DNA of 64,000 bases from assembly GCA_965220535.1 (NCBI GenBank), contig OZ244833.1, positions 1,054,001 to 1,118,000 of the forward strand, in the 5' to 3' direction. The first letter of the stretch is position 1; each line of letters opens with the position of its first letter. This document shows, piece by piece, positions 34,851 to 43,746 of the stretch. The notes under the pieces were generated by a model, which was not told where the DNA came from, ran no database searches, and saw only the letters and a program-made list of their open reading frames with translations. Position numbers and translations under genes: made by a program. Source of the DNA: HK1 sp965220535 (GTDB lineage: Bacteria; Pseudomonadota; Gammaproteobacteria; HK1).

Positions 34851-35600
34851 CTAGATCACCTTCGCCTCGTTCTTGAGTTTCTCGACCAGTTCGGCCACAT
34901 CCGCCACCCGCACTCCGGCTTCGCGCTTCGGCGGCTCGCAAACGCTCACGGTTTTCACCCGTGGCGTGATATCGACCCCGAGTTCCTCCGGTGTCGTCGT
35001 CTCGATCGGCTTCTTCTTGGCCTTCATGATATTGGGCAGCGAGGCGAAACGAGGTTCGTTGAGGCGAAGGTCGGTGGTGATGACCGCGGGCATCGAGAGT
35101 TTCAAAGTCTCCAGCCCGCCGTCGATCTCGCGGGTCAGGTTCATCGATTCCCCTTCGATATCGATCCGATAGGCGAAGGTCCCTTGGGGCCAACCGAGCA
35201 GCGCCGCAAGCATCTGCCCCGTCTGGGTGTTATCGCCGTCGATCGACTGTTTGCCGACGATCACCAATCCCGGTCCTTCGCGCTCCACGATCACCTTCAT
35301 CATCTTGGCGATCGCCAGCGGCTCGAGCGGAGCGTCGCTTTCGACCAATATCCCGCGATCCGCACCCATCGCCAAAGCGGTACGAATCGTCTCTTGGCAT
35401 TGCGCCACCCCCAAGGAAAGCGCGATCACCTCGCTCGCCTTCCCCGCCTCTTTGAGCCGAAGCGCCTCTTCGACCGCGATTTCATCGAAGGGATTCATCG
35501 ACATCTTCACGTTCGCAAGTTCGACACCGCTTCGATCCGCTTTGACGCGGATCTTGACGTTGTAGTCGATCACCCGCTTGACCGCGACCAAGATCTTCAT
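34851..35600 (-). CDS. etfB: electron transfer flavoprotein beta subunit
   Basis: A 249-residue AMP-binding subunit of ETF, exactly the usual length. It opens with MKILVAVKRVIDYNVKIRVK and carries NPFDEIAVEEALRLKEAG, ALAMGADRGILV, GKQSIDGDNTQTGQMLAALL and the C-terminal region with the conserved recognition loop before EAKVI. The ATG at 35600 is chosen because homology begins there; the open frame extends 23 codons further upstream. It is followed without gap by etfA. Confidence 0.97.
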   Translation of the reverse strand: MKILVAVKRVIDYNVKIRVKADRSGVELANVKMSMNPFDEIAVEEALRLKEAGKASEVIALSLGVAQCQETIRTALAMGADRGILVESDAPLEPLAIAKMMKVIVEREGPGLVIVGKQSIDGDNTQTGQMLAALLGWPQGTFAYRIDIEGESMNLTREIDGGLETLKLSMPAVITTDLRLNEPRFASLPNIMKAKKKPIETTTPEELGVDITPRVKTVSVCEPPKREAGVRVADVAELVEKLKNEAKVI

Positions 35601-35997
35601 TGCATCCACCACCTCATGGTTTTCGAAAAAAAACGGCCTCGCGCCGACGACACCCCCCAAGACCGGCATAGCGCCGGCGACGATACGCTGCGACGATGCG
35701 ACGCTGCGACGCTGCCGCTATTGTCGCAAAAGAGCCGAAAGCCGGGCACAAAGTTGGGCACCCCGAAAACGCCCCGGCAAAAGCCCTCAAGCGTCCTTCA
35801 TCCCCGGCCAAGGATCGGATCGACGCCATCCAATCCCCCCAATTCTAACAAGGGCAAAGCACTCGCTTTATAAAAAGAAGAAGGCCTTGAGCAAAGTGCC
35901 GGCCGGGGCGGCGAGCGACTATCATAAACATCGTCGAGATCCGAAAGCCGAATATTCACGAGTGTCTCGAATAACCCTAGGGCGGCCCCTTAGAAAA
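35601..35997. other. divergent spacer between etfB and helicase gene
   Basis: These 397 bp contain four 8-bp ACGCTGCG-type units at 35685-35716 and an A+T-rich run near 35860-35890 just before the helicase gene. Both promoters should be here. No small gene is supported. Confidence 0.45.
35685..35716 (+). repeat. four tandem 8-bp repeats
   Basis: ACGCTGCG, ACGATGCG, ACGCTGCG and ACGCTGCC follow one another about 85 bp upstream of the etfB start. Confidence 0.8.
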
Positions 35998-38886
35998 ATG
36001 CTTCTACGCGGTTATCAGAAGGAGATTCTGAAAGCCATCCATACCGGTTTGGAGCGACACCGCTCCATCCTGGTGCAACTGCCGTCGGGCGCAGGCAAGA
36101 CGGTCATCGCCTGCGAGCATATTCGCCGAAGCCTTGGCGCCGGGAGCGGGAATCGACAAAGGTCAAAGCAAGTATGGGTGCTGGTGCATCGCACCGAGCT
36201 GGTCAATCAGTTTTACCGAACGCTGCTCGAAATGGGAGTCCCGCCCGAGGAGATCGGCGTGATGCAGTCAGGTTGGGACGAAATCACCGACGAAATGATA
36301 ATGGACCGGGATTGGGAGAGCGATCATCTGAAAGAGCAAAGAGATCTATTTCGCAAAAAAATGAACTCGCTGGGGGTTCCGCGCGAGAAGATCAGCGTGG
36401 TGGAGGCAGGTATCAACGATATCGTCGCCGGTGAAAGACCGATATGGATATGCGGTATCAACACGCTGGTAAGACGGTACGGCGAATCGTTCGGGGTGAC
36501 AATGCGGCGCAGAGGGCCGAGGCACGACTATTCGCCCCCGGGGATTCTGAAAAATATGCCTGATACGCTGATTGTCGACGAGGCGCATCATTCCCCCGCG
36601 ACCAAGACATTTCTCCCGGTGATCAAGAGGGTGATGAAATCCGCCCGCTCTCGCTTGATCGGCCTTAGCGCCACTCCCGCCCGAACCGACGGGGTGGGCT
36701 TGGGGGATATCTACGATCACATCATCTGCGGGATTTCGATGGGAGAGTTGATAAAGCGAGGGCATTTGGCGCCTTATCGTGCGTTCACCCTGCCATCCGA
36801 TCTGGCGCTGGACAGACTGAAACAACGCGCCGGCGATTATGTGCGCGGCGGACTCGAAAATCTTGTAAAGCCGGTAAGTGCCAAGGTCGTCGATCAGTGG
36901 ATGCGATATGGCGAGAAGCGACAAACCCTGGTATTCGCGGTCGGCAAAGCGCACGCCAAAGTGCTGTTCGACGAGTTCAAGAAAAGGGGGGTGCGGACCG
37001 GTTATGTCGACGGGGAGATTCCGAAGGCGGAGCGAGAGGAGGAGATCGAGAAATTTCGACGACGCCTGATAACCTGCTTGGTCAGCATCGACGTGCTAGG
37101 AGAAGGCTTCGATGCGCCTGAATGTTCGGTGGTCGTTTTGGCCAGGCCGACCATGAGCCTCATCGTTCACTTTCAGCAAATCGGCCGCGCCCTCCGTCCG
37201 AAATCCGACAAGAGCGATGCTTTGATACTGGATATGGTGGGCAATATCCACCGACATGGGCTGCCCGATACACCGCGGGAGTGGACGCTTGAAGGGACCT
37301 CGATAGGCGAAGCGGACGTGACGGATGTGATGGCCGTGCACGTGCAGTGCAATCGCTGTTTTGCTTGGTATGAGCGATCCGCCTCGCGCTGTCCGCATTG
37401 CCGTGATGCGGCACCGAAAAGGCAGCGCGAACCGATCGAGGAGGTCGACGTCTCGCTTGTCGAGATGACCGGAGGTAGGGCGCTTCCCTCGACAAGGCAA
37501 ATCGAGAACATCCTTCGCCTTGGAGAGATCCTGCTTGCCTCTCGGATCAAAAGAGCGCAACGACTACAACGTAAGATATTCGAAGAACCGCAAGAAATTC
37601 GTACGGATTCACGGCCGATAAGCCTCGAAGAGGAACTCCGGTTCGAAGAGGATTTCAGAAAAGAAAGGGGAAAACACGGCGCGGCCGGATTTCGCAAAGC
37701 GGTCTTCGATCATCAAGAAAAGCACTTGGGTGCCGACCTCGATCTCATGAGGATCGTCTTTCACCACGCCGATGCGATGCGTGAATTGGCCAAAAGATTC
37801 AACGACGCAGTGGATGCCTTCGATAGGAAAGACAATCACGAAGACAATTCGATCGCAAGACTTTTTGGCGTCCTAAACTTCGATGTGAAAGATATCCATC
37901 CGTTCAAAAATTATCGACAGCTTCTTGATTGGGCGCTGGCGGTGGAAGGCATCTCGATTTACGATGAGTATGGAAATATTTTCCTGCGAGGGGCGATCAA
38001 AAAATTCAAGGAAGAAACGGGGTCGCTCAAAGGACTGCCAAGACCCAAGATCATCGAGGAGCTGCACGAGGCGGAATGGAAGATCCATAAAGAGATTTCA
38101 AAAGCGCTGGATGATTTGCACCCGGAGGATTGCTTCGAAAACGGCGATGACGACATTCCGGCATCGGTCCTGAAAATCAAGCCGACCTCGGAGATTAGGG
38201 AGTTGACGCAAAAATCGACGTATCTTCATTACCCTGCCGACGAAAACGCCGACGCTCTGGTTTCGAACGCCTATTTTCTTCTCCCCCACACCGAGTCGCT
38301 TGATTCGGCACCCGGATCGCTTCCCGAAAAAGGTGCGCGCAAGATACCGGATTACCTGCGCACCGCCTTGCAGCGAGCCGTCGGGCTGAAGTTTTTAGGA
38401 AACGCCCTTCCCGAATCGCAAGTTCGGCTGTCGACATGGATGGAAGAACGACTCGGTGCAGTCAGTTCGAGCGGATTACCGGCGGGCCTTGCAGCCTTCG
38501 GCTCCGATGGAGAAGATCCGTTGCCTGACATTCCCCTCTCGGCGAACCCGGAGGCGGCCTACATGGAGATTCTCGAAGCCCCGGAGATTCGATACGCAAC
38601 GCCGGTGCCAATCGAAGATAACGACGGTGCACTTTATCTTTACGATGAGAACGGCAATTACCGCGCCGAGATTTCCTTTTACGACGACAATGAGACTGAG
38701 ATCTTCATCATCGATAGGCAAGGGTATCCGCACAAATTCGTGGTCGACTCCGGCGAATCCCAGTTAGTTGAAAAAGGTGGAAAGGGATCGAGTAAGACCG
38801 GGGAACAAATCGAGAAAAGGCTCGGGGTGAATCCCTTCGAAGTCATCAATCAATTCCGCAAGAAATACCTTCATCGGGACGACTGA
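35998..38886 (+). CDS. DEAD/DEAH superfamily II helicase with zinc ribbon and uncharacterised C-terminal half
   Basis: A 962-residue superfamily II helicase. Motif I is LPSGAGKTVIA (about 28-38), the DEAH box is in LIVDEAHHSPAT (about 190-201), motif III is LSATPARTDG (about 222-231), and motif VI is QQIGRALRPKSDKSD near 390-405. A four-cysteine zinc ribbon, CNRCFAWYERSASRCPHC, sits near 450-467. The remaining ~490 residues, charged and helical then beta-like, match nothing I recognise. The ATG at 35998 begins homology (LLRGYQKEI). The gene is more A+T-rich and less GATATC-patterned than its neighbours, suggesting transfer. It stands alone between etfB and a CoA-transferase. A DNA-repair or phage-defence role is possible. 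Confidence 0.85.
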   Translation: MLLRGYQKEILKAIHTGLERHRSILVQLPSGAGKTVIACEHIRRSLGAGSGNRQRSKQVWVLVHRTELVNQFYRTLLEMGVPPEEIGVMQSGWDEITDEMIMDRDWESDHLKEQRDLFRKKMNSLGVPREKISVVEAGINDIVAGERPIWICGINTLVRRYGESFGVTMRRRGPRHDYSPPGILKNMPDTLIVDEAHHSPATKTFLPVIKRVMKSARSRLIGLSATPARTDGVGLGDIYDHIICGISMGELIKRGHLAPYRAFTLPSDLALDRLKQRAGDYVRGGLENLVKPVSAKVVDQWMRYGEKRQTLVFAVGKAHAKVLFDEFKKRGVRTGYVDGEIPKAEREEEIEKFRRRLITCLVSIDVLGEGFDAPECSVVVLARPTMSLIVHFQQIGRALRPKSDKSDALILDMVGNIHRHGLPDTPREWTLEGTSIGEADVTDVMAVHVQCNRCFAWYERSASRCPHCRDAAPKRQREPIEEVDVSLVEMTGGRALPSTRQIENILRLGEILLASRIKRAQRLQRKIFEEPQEIRTDSRPISLEEELRFEEDFRKERGKHGAAGFRKAVFDHQEKHLGADLDLMRIVFHHADAMRELAKRFNDAVDAFDRKDNHEDNSIARLFGVLNFDVKDIHPFKNYRQLLDWALAVEGISIYDEYGNIFLRGAIKKFKEETGSLKGLPRPKIIEELHEAEWKIHKEISKALDDLHPEDCFENGDDDIPASVLKIKPTSEIRELTQKSTYLHYPADENADALVSNAYFLLPHTESLDSAPGSLPEKGARKIPDYLRTALQRAVGLKFLGNALPESQVRLSTWMEERLGAVSSSGLPAGLAAFGSDGEDPLPDIPLSANPEAAYMEILEAPEIRYATPVPIEDNDGALYLYDENGNYRAEISFYDDNETEIFIIDRQGYPHKFVVDSGESQLVEKGGKGSSKTGEQIEKRLGVNPFEVINQFRKKYLHRDD

Positions 38887-39100
38887 CGCAAAGGCAACCC
38901 TCGTCGACGGGCGGGTCGCCGCTCGCTTTCGGCAATCACGAACACTCCGGCCTTGCCGCCGCTACGAAGCATCGAGTGTGAAAAGATCGAAGGCGGGATA
39001 AGATAAGCCGAATCCTCGACTCGATGATCGGCTCGCCTTCGAAGCGAGGAAGATATTTCCCCGCTCTCTCCCAATCGATAGCTCGGTTCAATCAACCGCA

Positions 39101-40537
39101 ATGACCGAACGCTCCTCACCTCCCGATCGAGGATCCGAGAGTCCTTCTCCCGAAGGCCCGCTCATGGGGCCGCTAAAGGGTCCGCTCCGGGGGGTGCGTA
39201 TCGTCGATCTGACCACCATCGTTCTCGGGCCGTCGGCGACTCAATCGCTGGGGGATTTAGGGGCGGATGTCATCAAGATCGAGCCGCCGACTTGGGATCC
39301 CATGCGCGAAGCCGGGGTTCTGCCGGTGGATGCGAAGACGACGCTCGGCGATTTGCATGATCGCGACCGGGCCGAAGGCGAGGGGAAGGGGGATTGCAGC
39401 GCGGACGAGTCATCCGATCCTCGTTCGGAAGCGGCGGATAGCTCCGGCGATGATTCCTCCCTCGGCACCGCCGACCGGCGCATGGGCACGATCTTCCTCA
39501 CCAACAATCGCAATAAACGCTCCCTCGTGCTCGACCTCAAGGATCCTCGCGGATTCGAGGCGATGCGGCGGCTGTTGCAGGGAGCGGATGTCTTCGTGCA
39601 CAACATGCGGCCCGCGGCGATCGAGCGTCTTGGCCTTGGATACGAGGCGGTGCGCGAGATCAATCCCGGCATCATCCATTGCGGGGCCTACGGCTACGCC
39701 CGCAAGGGACCCTACGCGCACAAACCGGCCTACGACGATTTGATCCAAGCGGTCTCGGGGCTCGCTTTTTTGCAGGCATCGAAGGGCGATCCCGCTTACG
39801 TGCACTCGATCGTCGCGGACAAGGTGACGGGGCTCAACGTGGTGGTGGCGATATTGGCCGCATTGCTGCATCGCGAGCGCAGCGGCGAGGGACAGTCCAT
39901 CGAGGTGCCGATGTTCGAAAGCATGGTCGGCTTCAATATGATCGAACACCTCTACGGACAGACTCATATTCCGGCGCGGGCGAGCGCCGGCTATCCGCGC
40001 TCGCTCTCTTCGTGGCGCCGCCCCTACCGAACCGCGGACGGTTGGATCGGGGTGATGCCTTATACCGACGCTCAGTGGCAAAGGCTCTTCGAGATCGCCC
40101 GGCGACCGGATCTGGCGGCGGATCCTCGCTTCGCTTCGATCGCCGATCGCTTGGCGCATATCGACGAGGTCTACGAAACCCTGGCCGAGATCGTCGCCGA
40201 GCGTACGACCGCCGCATGGCTCGAGGCCCTCGACGCCGCCGATATCCCCTCGACGCCGGTAAAGCGCCCGGACGAGCTGATCGACGACCCACATTTGAAG
40301 GCGACGGGCTTTTGGCAGCAGGTAGAGCATCCGGCGCTCGGCTCGCTGCGCATGCCCGGCGCTTCGATGAATTTTTCTCGCACCCCTTTCGCGATCCGAA
40401 GGCCGCCGCCGCTGCCGGGCGAACATAGCGCCGAGGTGCTCGGCGAAATCGGCTACACGGAAACGGAATTCGAGAGCCTCGTCGAAGATGGGATCTCTTT
40501 CGACGGCCTGCGAGAGCGAAAAAAGTCGCCGCGATAG
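39101..40537 (+). CDS. CaiB/BaiF family (class III) CoA-transferase
   Basis: A 478-residue class III CoA-transferase: GVRIVDLTTIVLGPSATQSL, LGDLGADVIKIEPP near the start, then FLTNNRNKRSLVLDLKDPRG and HSIVADKVTGLNVVVAILAA, where the Asp of VADK aligns with the acyl-anhydride residue. It exceeds the usual ~400 residues because of a low-complexity acidic insert of about 45 residues (about 88-128, rich in D, E, S) placed before the conserved FLTNN segment. The MaoC-type hydratase gene starts 18 bp downstream, so the pair probably works in sequence on one acyl-CoA. The substrate is not known. Confidence 0.9.
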   Translation: MTERSSPPDRGSESPSPEGPLMGPLKGPLRGVRIVDLTTIVLGPSATQSLGDLGADVIKIEPPTWDPMREAGVLPVDAKTTLGDLHDRDRAEGEGKGDCSADESSDPRSEAADSSGDDSSLGTADRRMGTIFLTNNRNKRSLVLDLKDPRGFEAMRRLLQGADVFVHNMRPAAIERLGLGYEAVREINPGIIHCGAYGYARKGPYAHKPAYDDLIQAVSGLAFLQASKGDPAYVHSIVADKVTGLNVVVAILAALLHRERSGEGQSIEVPMFESMVGFNMIEHLYGQTHIPARASAGYPRSLSSWRRPYRTADGWIGVMPYTDAQWQRLFEIARRPDLAADPRFASIADRLAHIDEVYETLAEIVAERTTAAWLEALDAADIPSTPVKRPDELIDDPHLKATGFWQQVEHPALGSLRMPGASMNFSRTPFAIRRPPPLPGEHSAEVLGEIGYTETEFESLVEDGISFDGLRERKKSPR

Positions 40538-40555
40538 CAGCGATAGAGGAGCGGT

Positions 40556-41407
40556 ATGAACTACGAACGAATGATGGCCTTGTCGATCCCGCAAGCAAGA
40601 CAGGAGCTGAGCGACGAAGCCTGCATCCTCTACGCCTTGGGCACCGGCTTCGGGCGGGATCCGATGCACGAGGGGCAACTGCGCTATGTCTACGAGGAGC
40701 GGCTAAGGGTGCTGCCGACGATGGCCAACGTCCTCGCCCATCCCGGTTTTTGGTTGAAAAACCCCGAGGTCGGGGTCGATTGGAAAAAGGTGCTGCATCT
40801 GGCGCAGGCCTTCACCATCCATCGTCCGATCGAGCGGGGACAACGCCTGATCGGACGCAGCCGCATCACCGGGATCAATGACAAAGGTTCTGACAAAGGC
40901 GCGATTTTATTCACTTGCCGGGAGGTGGAGGAGGAGGGCTCGGGGGATTCGCTTTGCACCTTGGAACAAACGGTGATGCTGCGCGGGGACGGCGGGGGCG
41001 GCGGAGACGATCCGCCGCCGCGACCTCTCCATCGCCTGCCGGATCGCCCTTTCGATCTTCATCACGACCTGGCGCTCCCCCTCGATGCCGCGCTGATCTA
41101 CCGCTTGAGCGGGGATCGAAATCCCCTTCATATCGATCCGGCGGTGGCGCGGGAGGCGGGCTTCGAACGCCCGATCCTGCACGGGATGTGCACGGTGGGC
41201 TATGCCGGCCACTCGCTGATGGCCGCGCTTTGCGATTACGAAGGCGATCGCATCCGATCGATGCAGGTGCGCTTCACCGCTCCGGTCTGGCCGGGGGAGA
41301 CCCTGCGCACCGAGATGTGGCCGCAAGAGCGCGGGGTTTCGTTTCGCACCCGCAGCTTGGAGCGTGATGCCATCGTGCTCGACAACGGATATGCCGATCT
41401 CGATTGA
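40556..41407 (+). CDS. MaoC-family (R)-specific 2-enoyl-CoA hydratase (hydratase 2, double hot-dog)
   Basis: A 283-residue protein resembling the hydratase-2 domain of peroxisomal multifunctional enzyme 2. An N-terminal hot-dog half (about 1-130) is followed by the catalytic half. The hydratase motif YRLSGDRNPLHIDPAVAREA is near 182-201 and ERPILHGMCT follows, with the catalytic Asp and His (D187, H192 by my count). The end, VWPGETLRTEMW, also matches MFE-2. A six-residue glycine run (GGGGGDD) marks the interdomain linker. GAGGAGCGGT precedes the ATG. It makes or uses (R)-3-hydroxyacyl-CoA, which could also feed PhaC (inference). Confidence 0.9.
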   Translation: MNYERMMALSIPQARQELSDEACILYALGTGFGRDPMHEGQLRYVYEERLRVLPTMANVLAHPGFWLKNPEVGVDWKKVLHLAQAFTIHRPIERGQRLIGRSRITGINDKGSDKGAILFTCREVEEEGSGDSLCTLEQTVMLRGDGGGGGDDPPPRPLHRLPDRPFDLHHDLALPLDAALIYRLSGDRNPLHIDPAVAREAGFERPILHGMCTVGYAGHSLMAALCDYEGDRIRSMQVRFTAPVWPGETLRTEMWPQERGVSFRTRSLERDAIVLDNGYADLD

Positions 41408-42632
41408 GCCCTCGAACGAGGCTCGCTCTCATCGATCGATCCGGCAAGCGACCCAATCCCCCTTCGCTTCGATCTTTCGAAGATTCCTCGATGCCCGCCG
41501 GGGGCTTCGATCCCCTCTTCGCTCCCCTCTTCGCATCCCTCTTCGGACTCCGATTGCGAAGCGAGTCGACACCGGGACTTGACCGCCTCCGACAAACCCG
41601 CCATCCCTTCGGATCTCGCCTCGTTCGCATCGAACAAGGCAGCGATTCCGACGACGACTTCGAATGCCAAGCGATCGAGCCCGTCATTTCGATGCCCGAT
41701 CCCGAGTCTTCGTTTCCCGCGAAGGGGAAAGTAAAGAACAAGGGTCGAAAAAAGAGATCGCCGAGAAAGCGGGGGAAACGCACCGACACGGCCTTGAACA
41801 AGGTAAAAAATCCGACGACTTCGCATGCCAAGCGATCGAGCCCGTCATTTCGATGCCCGATCCCGAGTCTTGGTTCCCCGCGAAGGGGAAAGCAAGAACA
41901 AGGCTCGAAAAAAGAGATCGCCGAGAAAGCGGGGGAAACGCACCGACACGGCCTTGAACAAGGTAAAGATTCCGACGACGACTTCGAATGCCAAGCGATC
42001 GAGCCCGTCATTTCGATGCCCGATCCCGAGTCTTCGTTTCCCGCGAAGGGGAAAGTAAAGAACAAGGGTCGAAAAAAGAGATCGCCGAGAAAGCGGGGGA
42101 AACGCACCGACACGGCCTTGAACAAGGTAAAAAATCCGACGACTTCGCATGCCAAGCGATCGAGCCCGTCATGTCGATGCCCGATCCCGAGCCTTCGTTC
42201 CCCGCGAAGGGGAAAGCAAAGAACAAGGCTCAAAAAAAAGAGATCGCCGAGAGAGCGGGGGAAACGCACCGACACGGCCTTGGGCCGAGCGAGGAGATAG
42301 CGAGGGAATAGCGAGGGAGGAGCCTTGCGAATCTTTTTCCATTCTGCCGAGCCGGCCGAGCGTTTCGATGACTTCGTATTTAGGCCCTGAGAGTCGAAGC
42401 CGCCTTTTCGATCCCGAATCCTCGTTCCCCGCGAACGGGAAAGAGAAAACGAGGGTCGATGACTTGTGACAAGAGCCGAAAAAAGAGATCGCCCAGAAAG
42501 CGGGGGAAAGCGCAGCGGCACGGCCTTGAGCCGAGCGAGGAAATATCGACGGGGAATCCTTGGCGAATCTTCGAGACCCGGCATCGCCGAAGCGAGCCGG
42601 GGCTTCGAAGCCCTCGTTTCAGGCCTTAGAGT
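41408..42632. repeat. array of ~162-bp tandem repeats in A-B-A-B order plus decayed units
   Basis: Four well-conserved units are anchored on GCCAAGCGATCGAGCCCGTC at 41666, 41827, 41990 and 42151, giving periods of 161, 163 and 161 bp. Units 1 and 3 share one variant (GATTCCGACGACGACTTCGAA) and units 2 and 4 another, so a 324-bp dimer was duplicated. Each unit contains a stem TTCCCC/GGGGAA (or TTTCCC/GGGAAA) and two GAACAAGG words. A diverged fifth unit lies at about 42340-42560, and a partial match reaches the hisF stop. Open frames cross the array on both strands, but the unit lengths shift frame each time, arguing against coding. Confidence 0.88.
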
Positions 42633-43394
42633 TCATAGCCGCACCTCGATCCCGCGCGCCGCCATATAGCGCTTCGCATCGACGATACGGTGATCCCCGA
42701 AATGAAAGATGCTGGCGGCCAATACCGCATCCGCACCGCCGGCGATCACCCCTTGCGCCAGATGCTCCAGCTCGCCGACCCCGCCCGAAGCGATGACCGG
42801 AATCGGCACCGCATCGCTCACCGCTCGCGTCAGCGCCAGATCGAAACCGTCGCGGGTGCCGTCCCGGTCCATGCTCGTCAGCAGGATCTCCCCGGCCCCG
42901 AGACTCGCCATCTTGCGGCACCACTGCACCGCATCCAATCCGGTGGCCCGCCTCCCGCCGTGGGTGAAAATCTCCCACTGCCCCGGGGAGGCTTTTTTCG
43001 CGTCCACCGCGACCACGATGCACTGCGATCCGAAACGGTCCGCAAGGCGAGAAACGAGATCCGGCTCGCGGATCGCCGCGGTATTGATCGAAACCTTGTC
43101 GGCGCCCGCGTTCAGCAAGCGTCGCGCATCGTCGATGCTGCGCACCCCGCCGCCGACGGTCAGAGGAATGAATACCTGATCCGCGACCGCCTCGACCACC
43201 GCGACGATCGTGTCGCGCTCGTCGGAGGAAGCGGTGATATCGAGAAAGCAGATCTCGTCCGCTCCCTGCTCGTCGTAGCGGCGGGCAACCGCGACCGGAT
43301 CTCCCGCATCGCGGATATCGACAAAGCGAACGCCCTTGACAACCCTTCCGGCGTCGATATCAAGGCAGGGGATGATGCGTCGGGCCAAAGTCAT
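42633..43394 (-). CDS. hisF: imidazole glycerol phosphate synthase cyclase subunit
   Basis: A 253-residue (beta-alpha)8 barrel that closes the imidazole ring in histidine synthesis using ammonia from HisH. Motifs are RIIPCLDIDAGRVVKGVRF with the catalytic Asp, LDITASSDER, VGGGVRSIDDARRLL, GADKVSINTAA, GAGEILLTSMDRDGTRDGFD with the second catalytic Asp, and ASGGVGELEHL. The ATG at 43394 is used; a TTG nine bases upstream is an alternative. Neither has a good ribosome site. It is unusual that hisF is alone here while hisA is 8 kb away and hisH is not in the window. Confidence 0.96.
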   Translation of the reverse strand: MTLARRIIPCLDIDAGRVVKGVRFVDIRDAGDPVAVARRYDEQGADEICFLDITASSDERDTIVAVVEAVADQVFIPLTVGGGVRSIDDARRLLNAGADKVSINTAAIREPDLVSRLADRFGSQCIVVAVDAKKASPGQWEIFTHGGRRATGLDAVQWCRKMASLGAGEILLTSMDRDGTRDGFDLALTRAVSDAVPIPVIASGGVGELEHLAQGVIAGGADAVLAASIFHFGDHRIVDAKRYMAARGIEVRL

Positions 43395-43746
43395 GGTTTT
43401 CAAAAAGAGGCTTCGAAGGGGCGAAGGGGATCGGCTCGAAGAGGCGAGCGCTATTGTGCGCGATCATGAAGGCGAGACGATCGGATCCGCCGCGCGGGAA
43501 AACGAAAACGCGCGGCGAACGACGAAAGGATCTTCGGCTTTGCCCCGCTCGCGCCTTGGCTTTTCCGAGCCGTGTTTTTCGCTTCTCGCATTATGATGGT
43601 TTTTGTGTCATGATTTGCAATCCGTTCAGGGTCTGTATGAACATCGACGTGAATATCTGCATCTGCGAATTCGACTCGTCGCTCTCGGATGTGATGTAGC
43701 CGAGACGGTAATCAACCGAACCCCTAATCGCATGGGAGATTCAACA
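43395..43746. other. spacer between hisF and the first TTT transporter
   Basis: These 352 bp separate two divergent genes. The segment 43580-43640 is A+T-richer than average and is the best place for the transporter promoter, though no clear boxes are called. An open frame continues upstream from the transporter gene to 43603 without a ribosome site and is ignored. Confidence 0.4.

Noticed and set aside
41645..42300. CRISPR-like array
   Set aside because: Whole 160-bp units are conserved with no alternation of short repeats and unique spacers, and no cas genes are near.
41404..42584. Open frames of 298 (plus) and 436 (minus) residues across the tandem array
   Set aside because: The 161/163-bp units shift frame from copy to copy, so the same DNA is read as different peptides; openness on both strands reflects stop-poor repeat DNA.
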